DNA of 64,000 nucleotides from Paracoccaceae bacterium (GTDB lineage: Bacteria > Pseudomonadota > Alphaproteobacteria > Rhodobacterales > Rhodobacteraceae): contig CANJQT010000007.1 in assembly GCA_947476475.1 (NCBI GenBank), positions 1 through 64,000 on the forward strand. Reading direction: 5' to 3'. The translations under genes were made by a program, and so were the position numbers. Under the pieces are notes generated by a model, which was not told where the DNA came from, searched no databases, and was given only the letters and a program-made list of their open reading frames with translations. This document shows positions 1 through 9,395 of this stretch, piece by piece; position 1 is the first letter of the stretch, and each line of letters begins with the position of its first letter.

Positions 1-408
1 GAACAGGACGACCGCCGTGGTCAGCGACATCATGTAAAGCGCGCCCAGTGCTGACGAGATGATCGAAACGGCGGTGGTCATAGGGCCATGCAGCATGATT
101 GCCGAAGTAGAGCTTGGCGCACCATAAACAGCCCGCATGGTTCGTGCATACGTCATGTAAGGCAACACACCGGAAATGATGAAAAGCATGAAGTCGCCGT
201 GAAAGGCGGGATTCCGGAATCCCAGCAGCTTCATCGTCACATAGAGAGAGATGATGAAAAAGGCGGACATGAGGACGCTCATCATCAAGCCAAACAGCGC
301 ATTCGACTCGCTGCCCCGGGCAGAGCGGACCGTGGCATGAAAGGTCACTTCCGCCGTTTCAAAGGCGGCAACCAGAGCGGTGCGTCTTTTCTTTTCGACC
401 TGGAACAT
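1..408 (-). CDS. ABC-2 type polysaccharide export permease, KpsM-like (partial, runs off window start)
   Basis: Minus-strand reading from ATG at 408 (MFQVEKKRRTALVAAFETAEVTFHATVRSARGSESNALFGLMMSVLMSAFFIISLYVTMKLLGFRNPAFHGDFMLF...) is open to the window edge, with TM segments typical of capsule export permeases; not in the ORF track because it has no stop. Confidence 0.7.
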   Translation of the reverse strand, partial: MFQVEKKRRTALVAAFETAEVTFHATVRSARGSESNALFGLMMSVLMSAFFIISLYVTMKLLGFRNPAFHGDFMLFIISGVLPYMTYARTMRAVYGAPSSTSAIMLHGPMTTAVSIISSALGALYMMSLTTAVVLF

Positions 409-500
409 GCGAGAAAAGAACCTGCGACGGGGATTGAGAACAGATTAGATACTGGATTTCTTGCCGTTTCTTTACCAACTCAGCATAAGGGCTGCGAGCA

Positions 501-1331
501 ATGCCAGCAACCGTGCAGGATACGAAAGGACCAAAAGTGGATTTTGACCGTTTAACCCTGGTGATGCGGCGGCTTGCACTCGAGGCGGGCGACAAGATTA
601 TGGAAGTCTATAATTCCCCGGATTTTGAAGTGCGCTCCAAATCGGATGCAAGCCCGGTCACGGCGGCTGACGACGCGGCGGATGCACTGATAGCTGAAGG
701 TCTGGCAGAGGCCTTTCCTGCGATGCCCATCGTGACCGAAGAACAAAGCGACGGCCACGGTCAGGTGGTTTCAACCTTTCTGATCGTCGACCCGCTGGAT
801 GGGACCAAGGAATTCGTCCAGCGGCGCGGCGACTTCACCGTCAACATCGCCTATGTCGAAAAGGGTGTTCCTCTGCGCGGTGTCGTCTATGCCCCCGCGA
901 AGGGGCGGCTTTTCTACACACTGGCTGATGGCCGTGCGGTCGAGGAAACCGGAGCCTTTGCCAAAGATGCGCCTGGGCCACAGAAACCGCTGTCCGTCTC
1001 GCTGCCGGACAACCGGGCGCTGATGGTGGTGGCGTCGAAATCACACCGCGATCAGGCGACCGATGACTACATCAGCCAGTATGCCGTGCGCGACATGACC
1101 AGTGCCGGGTCGTCACTGAAATTCTGTCTGGTGGCGGCGGGCGAAGCCGATCTTTACCCTCGCCTGGGCCGGACGATGGAATGGGACACGGCAGCGGGCG
1201 ACGCGGTTTTGCGCGGCGCGGGCGGAGAGATGGTGCGGTTCGAGGATCACGGCCCCTTCACCTATGGCAAGCCCGGTTTTGAAAATCCCTTCTTCATCGC
1301 CTATGCCCCCGGCGTGCTTCTGGTGAAATAA
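501..1331 (+). CDS. cysQ: 3'(2'),5'-bisphosphate nucleotidase CysQ (inositol monophosphatase family)
   Basis: IMPase motifs VTEEQ, DPLDGTKEFV and WDTAAGDAVL. Confidence 0.9.
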   Translation: MPATVQDTKGPKVDFDRLTLVMRRLALEAGDKIMEVYNSPDFEVRSKSDASPVTAADDAADALIAEGLAEAFPAMPIVTEEQSDGHGQVVSTFLIVDPLDGTKEFVQRRGDFTVNIAYVEKGVPLRGVVYAPAKGRLFYTLADGRAVEETGAFAKDAPGPQKPLSVSLPDNRALMVVASKSHRDQATDDYISQYAVRDMTSAGSSLKFCLVAAGEADLYPRLGRTMEWDTAAGDAVLRGAGGEMVRFEDHGPFTYGKPGFENPFFIAYAPGVLLVK

Positions 1332-2131
1332 TGTCCGTCTTGATAGTGATCCCAGCCCGCTACGCCTCAACCCGCTATCCGGGCAAACCTTTGGTCGAAC
1401 TGAAAGGCGCAGATGGTCAGGCCCGCACGCTGATCCGCCGCAGTTGGGAGGCGGCAAAGGCCGTCGCGGGCATCGACCGCGTCGTCGTCGCAACCGATGA
1501 CGACCGGATCCGAACCCACGCTGAAGCCTTCGGGGCAGACGTGGTGATGACGTCGCAAGCCTGCCAAAACGGCACTGAGCGTTGTGCCGAGGCACAGGCG
1601 GTTCTGGGCTGGGCTCATGACATCGTTGTCAACCTGCAAGGCGATGCGCCGTTGACCCCGGCCTGGTTCGTCGAGGAACTGGTCAAGGGCCTCAAGGCAC
1701 AGCCAGATGCCGAGGTGGCAACTCCGGTTCTGCGCTGCGATGGTGCTGCTTTGAACGGCTTTCTGGAGGACCGTCGCAATGGCCGTGTGGGCGGCACAAC
1801 CGCGGTGTTTGGGCATGACCGCAAGGCGCTCTACTTCTCGAAAGAGGTGATCCCCTTTACCCCGCGCACCTTTGCCGACGAAGAAAGCACCCCGGTCTTT
1901 CACCATGTTGGCGTTTATGCGTATCGCCCGGCAGCGCTGAAGGACTATGCCACCTGGCCAACCGGCCCGCTTGAGGCATTGGAAGGGTTGGAACAATTGC
2001 GCTTTCTGGAACGCGGTCGGTCGGTTCTGTGCGTCGAGGTCGAGGCGCGCGGCCGCCAGTTCTGGGAACTGAACAACCCGTCCGACGTCAGCCGGATCGA
2101 GGCGATGATGGCCAAGATGGGCATGCGCTGA
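1331..2131 (+). CDS. kdsB: 3-deoxy-manno-octulosonate cytidylyltransferase
   Basis: N-terminus VIPARYASTRYPGKPL; VATDDDRI and NLQGDAPL motifs; start overlaps the cysQ stop. Confidence 0.9.
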   Translation: MSVLIVIPARYASTRYPGKPLVELKGADGQARTLIRRSWEAAKAVAGIDRVVVATDDDRIRTHAEAFGADVVMTSQACQNGTERCAEAQAVLGWAHDIVVNLQGDAPLTPAWFVEELVKGLKAQPDAEVATPVLRCDGAALNGFLEDRRNGRVGGTTAVFGHDRKALYFSKEVIPFTPRTFADEESTPVFHHVGVYAYRPAALKDYATWPTGPLEALEGLEQLRFLERGRSVLCVEVEARGRQFWELNNPSDVSRIEAMMAKMGMR

Positions 2132-2138
2132 GGTTGGT

Positions 2139-3359
2139 ATGGCTGATGCCCCGTCCGTCAGCCTGATCATCGCATCGCGTCATAGGCCGGCGATGTTGGC
2201 GCGCTGTCTGACCGCTGTCGCGCAGTTGGATCATCCTGCGTTCGAAGTGGTGGTGGTAGCCGATCCAGTTGGGCTGGAAGTGGCGCGCGCTTGGCCGGTC
2301 AAGGCAGTGCCCTTCAATGAGCGCAATATCTCGGTTGCCCGCAATCTGGGGATTGCGGCGGCGGCGGGGGATGTAGTGGCATTCATCGATGACGACGCCG
2401 TCCCCGAACCTCTGTGGCTGGCGCATCTGACGCAACCCTTTGCTGACCCGCAAGTCGTGGCCTCAGGCGGCTTTGTGGTAGGCTGGAACGGCATTTCCTT
2501 TGAATGGAAAAGCGGAGCCGTTGACCGGCATTTGGCGTTGCACCGCCTCCCCGTGCCAGAAGATCGGGTCAGCTTGCACCGTCTCCAGCCGGGTATCGCT
2601 GTAGACATCAAGGGAGTGAACTGCGCCTATCGTCGCGCAATGCTGGTGGAAATGGGCGGGTTCGACCCGTTGCTTAGGTACTATCTCGACGAAACCGAAC
2701 TGAACCTGCGGCTGGCGCAGCGGCCTGGACTGACGGCAGTAGTGCCCATGGCACGGGTCCACCATCGGAAAGCCGCCAGTGACCAGCGCCGCGCAGACCG
2801 CGCGCCCGCCAGCCTCTATGACATTGGCTTCAGCAGTTCGGTTACTTTGCGCCGCCATGGTGCCGAACCCGCCGAACAGCAGGCAGCGCAAATGCAAATT
2901 GCGGCGAACGAACGCCAGAAGCTGTTGCGCATGATGGTTTCAGGGGTGATCGGGACAGACGATGTCGGGCGGTTGCTGTCCAGCCTTGATCTGGGGTTTG
3001 CCGCTGGTTTGGCGGTTTCCTTGCCGCCGCTTTCCTCCATCTCTGGACAGGCCGAAGGCTTCGTCGCCTTCCCGGCGGTTCGACGCGATCTGGTTCAGAT
3101 CAAAGGGTGGGTCTGGAGGGCGCAATCCTTGCGGGCAAAGGCGCGCGCCCTTGTTGCAGAGGGGCGAATAGTGCGGCTCTATCTGTTCAGCCCGACGGCC
3201 TTGTTTCACAAACACATTTTTAGCGATGGATACTGGTGCCAGCACGGCGGCCTGTTCGGAAAATCAGACCGCAGCGACGCGGTCTTCAGGCTTTGGTGGT
3301 TTGGAAAGCGCTTTGACAGAGAGTCTGCTCGCTTCCTGACCGGTTTCAGGGATTCCTGA
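2139..3359 (+). CDS. glycosyltransferase family 2
   Basis: GT-A signature SLIIASRHRPAMLARCL...VAFIDDDAVPEP. Confidence 0.8.
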   Translation: MADAPSVSLIIASRHRPAMLARCLTAVAQLDHPAFEVVVVADPVGLEVARAWPVKAVPFNERNISVARNLGIAAAAGDVVAFIDDDAVPEPLWLAHLTQPFADPQVVASGGFVVGWNGISFEWKSGAVDRHLALHRLPVPEDRVSLHRLQPGIAVDIKGVNCAYRRAMLVEMGGFDPLLRYYLDETELNLRLAQRPGLTAVVPMARVHHRKAASDQRRADRAPASLYDIGFSSSVTLRRHGAEPAEQQAAQMQIAANERQKLLRMMVSGVIGTDDVGRLLSSLDLGFAAGLAVSLPPLSSISGQAEGFVAFPAVRRDLVQIKGWVWRAQSLRAKARALVAEGRIVRLYLFSPTALFHKHIFSDGYWCQHGGLFGKSDRSDAVFRLWWFGKRFDRESARFLTGFRDS

Positions 3360-3533
3360 CTTTCTTGTTTCCATTCCCGCAACTAATATGGCGTGAAAGC
3401 GGTACTCTTGCGCAAATTTCCCCCTGAATCGGCGGCAATTTGCCCTATGATTGCCAAGGTCTTGTCTGACCTAGGGTCGCGGCATAAAACAAACTAAACG
3501 CCCTGCTGCGGGGCGAGAACACAAGGTGCATAG

Positions 3534-4427
3534 ATGACACGCAAGGTCACAAAGGCCATTTTTCCAGTGGCCGGACTGGGGACACGCTTCCTTCCCGCGA
3601 CGAAATCGATCCCGAAAGAGATCATGACCCTGGTTGACCGACCGCTGATTCAATATGCGATCGACGAGGCGCGCGCGGCAGGGATCGAGGAATTCATCTT
3701 TGTGACATCACGCGGCAAGGGTGCGCTGGAAGATTATTTCGACCACGCGCATGAACTGGAATCAAACCTGCGCAATGCGGGCAAGGATGAACTTCTGGCG
3801 GTCCTGCAAAGCACCAATATGGATTCGGGCGCCATCGCTTACATCCGTCAGCACAAGGCACTGGGCCTTGGCCATGCGGTCTGGTGTGCCGGTCGCCTGA
3901 TTGGCGAAGAGCCTTTCGCGGTGATCCTGCCAGATGACGTGATCGCTGCCGAAAAACCCTGCCTGCAGCAGATGGTTGAAGCCTATCAGGAAACCGGCGG
4001 CAACATGGTTGCGGCGATGGAAGTGCCGGCCGACAAAGCCTCGTCCTACGGGGTCCTGGACATCCGCGAGGACATGGGCGCGCTCGTGTCCGTGAAGGGG
4101 ATGGTTGAAAAGCCAAAGGCGAACGAAGCCCCGTCCAATCTGGCGGTCATTGGCCGCTATATCCTGTCGCCGAACGTTTTGCGCAACCTTGACCGCAAGC
4201 AGACCGGAGCCGGCGGCGAGATTCAACTGACCGACGCAATCGCGCAGGAAATCACCAATTCGAACGATGTCTATGGCTATCGGTTCCGCGGCCAGCGGTT
4301 TGACTGCGGTTCCAAAGCGGGCTTCTTGCAGGCGACCGTTGCCTTTGGCTTGGCGCGCCCCGAACTGCATGACGAATTCCTGCAGTTCCTTGTCGAAATG
4401 ACGCAAGTACGGAAGGCGGCCGAGTAG
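3534..4427 (+). CDS. galU: UTP--glucose-1-phosphate uridylyltransferase
   Basis: KAIFPVAGLGTRFLPATKSIPKEIMTLVDRPLIQYAIDEA is diagnostic for GalU. Confidence 0.95.
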   Translation: MTRKVTKAIFPVAGLGTRFLPATKSIPKEIMTLVDRPLIQYAIDEARAAGIEEFIFVTSRGKGALEDYFDHAHELESNLRNAGKDELLAVLQSTNMDSGAIAYIRQHKALGLGHAVWCAGRLIGEEPFAVILPDDVIAAEKPCLQQMVEAYQETGGNMVAAMEVPADKASSYGVLDIREDMGALVSVKGMVEKPKANEAPSNLAVIGRYILSPNVLRNLDRKQTGAGGEIQLTDAIAQEITNSNDVYGYRFRGQRFDCGSKAGFLQATVAFGLARPELHDEFLQFLVEMTQVRKAAE

Positions 4428-4432
4428 GGCCG

Positions 4433-5419
4433 ATGCCAAAGACCGTTCTGGTCACTGGGGGGGCCGGATATATTGGCTCGCATGCCTGCAAGGCGTTGAA
4501 GGCGGCGGGGTATCTGCCCGTCACCTATGACAGTCTGGTGACGGGCTGGCAGGACGCGGTGAAATTCGGCCCCTTCGAACAGGGCGATCTGGCTGACCGC
4601 GCCCGGTTGGATGCGGTCTTTGCCCGTTGGAAACCGGATGCAGTGATGCACTTTGCCGCTTTGTCGCTTGTCGGCGATGCGATGCGCGATCCGGGCCTTT
4701 ACTGGCGCGCGAATGTGCTATCGTCGCTGACGCTGATCGAGGCGGCGGTGGCGGCGGGTTGTCTGGACTTCGTCTTTTCCTCTACCTGCGCCACCTATGG
4801 CGATCAGGACGGAGTGGTGCTGGATGAAAACACTAAACAGGAACCGATCAACGCCTACGGCAAGTCGAAACTCGCTATAGAACTGATGCTGGGTGACTTT
4901 GCGGCGGCGCATGGTCTGCGCCCGGTGATCTTCCGTTATTTCAACGTGGCAGGTGCCGACCCTGAAGGCGAGGTGGGCGAACATCACCGGCCGGAAACCC
5001 ATCTGATCCCGCTGATACTGGATGCGGTTGACGGAAAGCGCCCGGCACTGACTGTGTTCGGCAGCGATTACCCCACGCCGGATGGCACCTGCATCCGCGA
5101 TTACGTGCATGTGATGGATCTGGTAGATGCACATTTGCTGGGCCTGAATTGGCTGGAACAGGGAAAACCGCCGCGCACCTTCTGCCTGGGCACCGGGCAA
5201 GGTTTCTCGGTGCGGCAGGTGCTGGAACAGTCGCAGCGGATTACCAACCGCGATGTGCCGGTCACCTATGGCGCTCGGCGGGCAGGGGATGCCGTCAAGC
5301 TGGTCTGCGGGTCTGACCGGGCAGTGGCGGAACTTGGTTGGCGTCCCACCCGTTCCAGCATGCGCGACATGATTGCCGATGCCTGGCGCTGGCATCAGTC
5401 CGGCCGCTATGAGCGCTGA
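4433..5419 (+). CDS. galE: UDP-glucose 4-epimerase
   Basis: VLVTGGAGYIGSHACKAL; YGKSKLAIE; YFNVAGADPEGEVGEHH. Confidence 0.95.
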   Translation: MPKTVLVTGGAGYIGSHACKALKAAGYLPVTYDSLVTGWQDAVKFGPFEQGDLADRARLDAVFARWKPDAVMHFAALSLVGDAMRDPGLYWRANVLSSLTLIEAAVAAGCLDFVFSSTCATYGDQDGVVLDENTKQEPINAYGKSKLAIELMLGDFAAAHGLRPVIFRYFNVAGADPEGEVGEHHRPETHLIPLILDAVDGKRPALTVFGSDYPTPDGTCIRDYVHVMDLVDAHLLGLNWLEQGKPPRTFCLGTGQGFSVRQVLEQSQRITNRDVPVTYGARRAGDAVKLVCGSDRAVAELGWRPTRSSMRDMIADAWRWHQSGRYER

Positions 5420-6624
5420 AAGGCGGACGGTCTTTCTTGACATCACCCGGTTGGTTGCCCAGGGCAGGATGCGCGCCCCTGACCGGGATTGACCGGGTCG
5501 AACGGGCCTATCTGCGCGAACTGGCGCTGCGGGGGCGGCCTTTTTTTCTGCTTGCCCGCACTGCCTTGGGCTGGCTGGCAATCCCCGGCACCCGCGCGCC
5601 ACAGATTCTGGCCTGGATAGATCAGGCGGAACCTTTACCTCATGCCACGCCGCTGGCGAAATTCCTGGCCCGGTCACGGCGTACACCGGCGCTGGAAGCC
5701 GCTCTGCGAAAGCTGTCCGTTGCACGCATCGGGCCACGCGGACTTTGCAGTTGGATTGGGCGAATAGCCCCTTCCGGCGCGATGTGGCTTTCGGTCGGGC
5801 ATGTGAACCTTGATGCCCGGACATTCGGGCAAATCCGGCGGGCGGGTTGCGCAAAGATCGCCGTGATGATCCACGACACGATCCCGCTGGATCATCCCGA
5901 ATGGTCGGGCCGGGGCGCGCCGGCCCGCTTTGCTACGGCGCTGCGGGCAACGTGTCAGTTCGCCGATCTGATCCTTTGCCCCTCGGCCGTCGCCGCCACC
6001 TGCGTGCGGCGGCATGGTTGGGTGCGCCAGCCGCTGCTGGTTGCCTCACTTGGTGTCGATCTGGCCGTCCCAGATGTCAGCCTTTTGCCTGCGGATCTGG
6101 ATCTTGCCCATCCCTATTTCGTGGCACTTGGCACCATCGAACCGCGCAAGAACCTCGATCTTCTGCTGAGTGTCTGGTCAGAGCTGACCGCCACCAGCAA
6201 GGAAACCACCATTCCGCACCTGCACCTGGTTGGCCAGCGTGGCTGGAATAATGACGCGCTGTTTCGCATGCTGGATAACGCGCCTTTCATGGGCCGGACG
6301 GTCTTTGAACATGGTGCATTGCCTGATCCGGCCGTGATGGCGCTTTTGCAGGGCGCGCGCGGCTTTCTGGCGCCAAGTCGGGCCGAAGGCTTCGGGATTC
6401 CGGTGGCCGAAGCCGCCTGTCTGGGTTTACCGATTCTTGCCACGGATCTTCCTGTGACCCGGGAAATCCTGGGCGACTATTCTACCTACCTTCCGCCGGA
6501 TGACTCCACCGCCTGGCGGCAAGCCATCCAGGCGCTGCCACCCCGAACGCAAGCCGCAGCGTCGGCGCAAATACGCTTTGACTGGACAGACCATTTCAAC
6601 CTGGTCTTTAGTAAAATCGAATAG
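5409..6624 (+). pseudogene. glycosyltransferase family 1/4 with an apparent frame disruption near 5476-5479
   Basis: Frame 5409-5492 encodes MSAERRTVFLDITRLVAQGRMRAPDRD*; the next frame (TTG 5437..6624) carries TGIDRVERAYL...PYFVALGTIEPRKNLDLLL...APSRAEGFGIPVAEAACLGLPILATDLPVTREILGDYSTYLPPDD. The family N-terminus is split across two frames. Confidence 0.65.
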
Positions 6625-6659
6625 CGATTGACTGAACGCAGTTGCGCCGAAAGCCGGGG

Positions 6660-7676
6660 ATGAGCTTGAACCTTTGGGAACGATATAGGCTGCGCTTGCG
6701 TCGCCAGTATTTCTTGGCGCGCGCCATTCGCAAGGGACGAGAGCTGCAGATACGGGCTGACCGAACCAGCGCGATCCGCCCTGATGGCATTCTTCTATTT
6801 GCTACGGTTCGCAACGAACGACTGCGGCTGCCATACTTTCTGGATTACTATCGCAAGCTTGGCGTCGATCACTTCTTGATCATCGACAATGGATCGGACG
6901 ATGGAACGGGTGAATACTTGGCCCAACAGCGAGATGTGTCGGTATGGTATACGGCGCGCAGCTATCAGGCTTCGCGTTTCGGGGTCGATTGGCAAAATCG
7001 ACTCCTGCGCCGGTATGGGCACGCACACTGGACGCTTTCGGTCGATATAGACGAATTCTTCATCTACCCATTCTGCGACAGCCGCCCAATTCGTGCGCTT
7101 ACCGATTGGCTGGACGCTTATGGAATTCGTTCCTTTTCGTCCATGATGCTGGATATGTATCCGAATGGCGAAGTAGGTGCCCGGACCTACGCCGAAGGCC
7201 AGAATCCGTTCGAGATTGCATGCGGCTTCGATAGCGGCAACTACATGATTTCCCGCAATCCGCTCTACGGCAACTTGTGGATTCAGGGTGGTCCGCGCGC
7301 CCGGGCCTTTTTCGCCGACAGCCCTGAAGATGCGCCTGCGCTGAACAAGATCCCATTGGTGAAATGGCATCGCTCTTATGCGTTCGTTCACTCGACCCAT
7401 ATGCTTTTGCCGCGCAGCCTTAACCTTGTCTATGATACGCGCGGCGGTGAAATGGCATCCGGGTGCCTGCTTCATGCCAAGTTCCTTTCGACCTTCCCCG
7501 CGAAAGTCTCAGAAGAGATCGAACGCAGCCAGCATTTCGCCCGTGGCCGCGAATATCAGGCCTATGCCGCCGAAAACCCCGACCGGATCAATTTGTGGTG
7601 CAAGTGGAGCGAGACATACATCAACTGGCGCCAGCTCGAAATCCTTGGGCTGATGTCAAAGGGCAGTTGGGCATGA
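6660..7676 (+). CDS. glycosyltransferase family 2 / GT92-like
   Basis: LLFATVRNERLRLPYFLDYYRKLGVDHFLIIDNGSDDGTGEYL...DIDEFF. Confidence 0.75.
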   Translation: MSLNLWERYRLRLRRQYFLARAIRKGRELQIRADRTSAIRPDGILLFATVRNERLRLPYFLDYYRKLGVDHFLIIDNGSDDGTGEYLAQQRDVSVWYTARSYQASRFGVDWQNRLLRRYGHAHWTLSVDIDEFFIYPFCDSRPIRALTDWLDAYGIRSFSSMMLDMYPNGEVGARTYAEGQNPFEIACGFDSGNYMISRNPLYGNLWIQGGPRARAFFADSPEDAPALNKIPLVKWHRSYAFVHSTHMLLPRSLNLVYDTRGGEMASGCLLHAKFLSTFPAKVSEEIERSQHFARGREYQAYAAENPDRINLWCKWSETYINWRQLEILGLMSKGSWA

Positions 7677-7686
7677 GGGTCCGCGA

Positions 7687-9384
7687 ATGACGTTCGGTGT
7701 TGTGATGCTGTGCCACACGGCGTTCGACCGTGCGGCGGCTGTCGCGCGGTTTTGGGCCGAAGGCGGGTCGCCCGTGGTGATCCATGTGGACGCGCGCGCG
7801 GCCGGTGATGACGCCAAAACCTTCATTTCGTCATTCTCAGATCTAAAGAATGTCAGCTTCTCCAGACGTTTTCCCTGTGAATGGGGCAGTTTTGGGCTTG
7901 TGGCTGCAAGCCTGGCAGCCTCGGAACAACTGCTGGCTCACAATGCAGACGTCAGCCACGTTTATCTTACATCCGGGTCATGCCTGCCACTCAGGCCTCA
8001 TGCCGAACTGGCGGAATACCTTGAAAGCGAACCTGCAACCGACTTCATTGAAAGCGTTACCACTGACGATGTTCCTTGGATCGTCGACGGGCTTTCGATG
8101 GAGCGGTTCACCCTGCGGTTCCCCTTTTCCTGGCGAACCCAGCGCCGTTTGTTTGACGGCTACGTGAAACTTCAGCGCCGGTTGGGTGTGCGGCGGCGCA
8201 TACCCACTGGGCTTGCACCGCATCTGGGATCGCAATGGTGGTGTCTGACGCGCCGAACTCTGCTGTCGATTCTCCAAGACCCGCGCCGCGCCGAATTTGA
8301 CCGGTATTTCCGCAGGGTCTGGATCCCCGACGAAAGTTACTTCCAAACTCTCGCGCGGGCTTATTCAGTGCGTATCGAAAGTCGGTCGCTGACCCTTTCG
8401 AAGTTCGATATTCAGGGTCGCCCGCATATTTTCTATGACGATCATCTGCAACTGCTCCGCCGCTCTGATTGCTTCGTTGCGCGAAAGATCTGGCCCCATG
8501 CCAGCCGCCTGTATGAGGCGTTCCTCGACAAGAAAACCACGGTCCAAGAGCGTGCAGAACCGCAGCCTGGAAAGATAGACAGGCTGTTCGCGAAAGCAGT
8601 TGAACGGCGGATCTATGGCCGCCCCGGACTTTACATGCAAAGCCGTTTCCCGGTCCTTGACCATGAAAACGGCAAGACCTGCGCCCCCTATTCGGTTTTT
8701 CAGGGCTTTGCAGATCTGTTCGAAAACTTTGATGGCTGGATGGCCAAAACCATTGGAACGCGGGTCCACGGCAACCTGTTTGCCCCCGGACAGATTGCTT
8801 TCGCCGGGCGCGACCCAGAGTTTAACGGGGCGCTGTCTGACAGTGCCGCCCTGCGCGATTACAATCCGCGCGCGTTCTTGACCAACCTCATCTGGAACAC
8901 GCGCGGCGAACGGCAGTGTTTCCAGTTCAGCCCGCGCGATTTGCAGGTACTGAACCGCTTCATGGCGACCGATCCCAATGCACAGATTTCCGTGATCTCG
9001 GGCGGCTGGGCGATTCCGCTGTTCCGGTCGGCGCGGCCGTTTGCAGCACTTCGGGCAGAGGCGGCTCTTTTGCAAAGGACAGAGACGGATCATCTGGCGC
9101 TTTTGCGGTCGCCCTCCGTCAAGGCGCGGGTCCGGATCTGGACGCTGGCAGACTTCCTGGAAAACCCGATGGAGCACCTTCAGGCGATCATCGATGAAAT
9201 CAACCCTCGCGCGCCGCGTCGTGTCGCAGAGGTGCCGCGCATGGTTGATCTCAGGGGGTTTGGTCAGTTTCTGCAAAATCTGAAAAACCAGGGGATGCAG
9301 CCAACCTTGATGGGTGACTTCCCGGTCGACCACGACTGGCGTGCGGTCAGCGCGCCGCGTGATCGGCCCTATCTGGTGCGATAG
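7687..9384 (+). CDS. beta-1,6-N-acetylglucosaminyltransferase-like (GT14 'Branch') with C-terminal DUF5928-type region
   Basis: VVMLCHTAFDRAAAVARFW...VIHVDARA; YLTSGSCLPLRPHAEL; GSQWWCLTRRTL; two-part protein as known from Rhodobacteraceae. Confidence 0.75.
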   Translation: MTFGVVMLCHTAFDRAAAVARFWAEGGSPVVIHVDARAAGDDAKTFISSFSDLKNVSFSRRFPCEWGSFGLVAASLAASEQLLAHNADVSHVYLTSGSCLPLRPHAELAEYLESEPATDFIESVTTDDVPWIVDGLSMERFTLRFPFSWRTQRRLFDGYVKLQRRLGVRRRIPTGLAPHLGSQWWCLTRRTLLSILQDPRRAEFDRYFRRVWIPDESYFQTLARAYSVRIESRSLTLSKFDIQGRPHIFYDDHLQLLRRSDCFVARKIWPHASRLYEAFLDKKTTVQERAEPQPGKIDRLFAKAVERRIYGRPGLYMQSRFPVLDHENGKTCAPYSVFQGFADLFENFDGWMAKTIGTRVHGNLFAPGQIAFAGRDPEFNGALSDSAALRDYNPRAFLTNLIWNTRGERQCFQFSPRDLQVLNRFMATDPNAQISVISGGWAIPLFRSARPFAALRAEAALLQRTETDHLALLRSPSVKARVRIWTLADFLENPMEHLQAIIDEINPRAPRRVAEVPRMVDLRGFGQFLQNLKNQGMQPTLMGDFPVDHDWRAVSAPRDRPYLVR

Positions 9385-9395
9385 GGCAGGCTAGA

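Noticed and set aside
88-555. 155-aa plus-strand ORF at the window start
   Set aside because: Opposite a coherent membrane permease reading on the minus strand and runs into cysQ.
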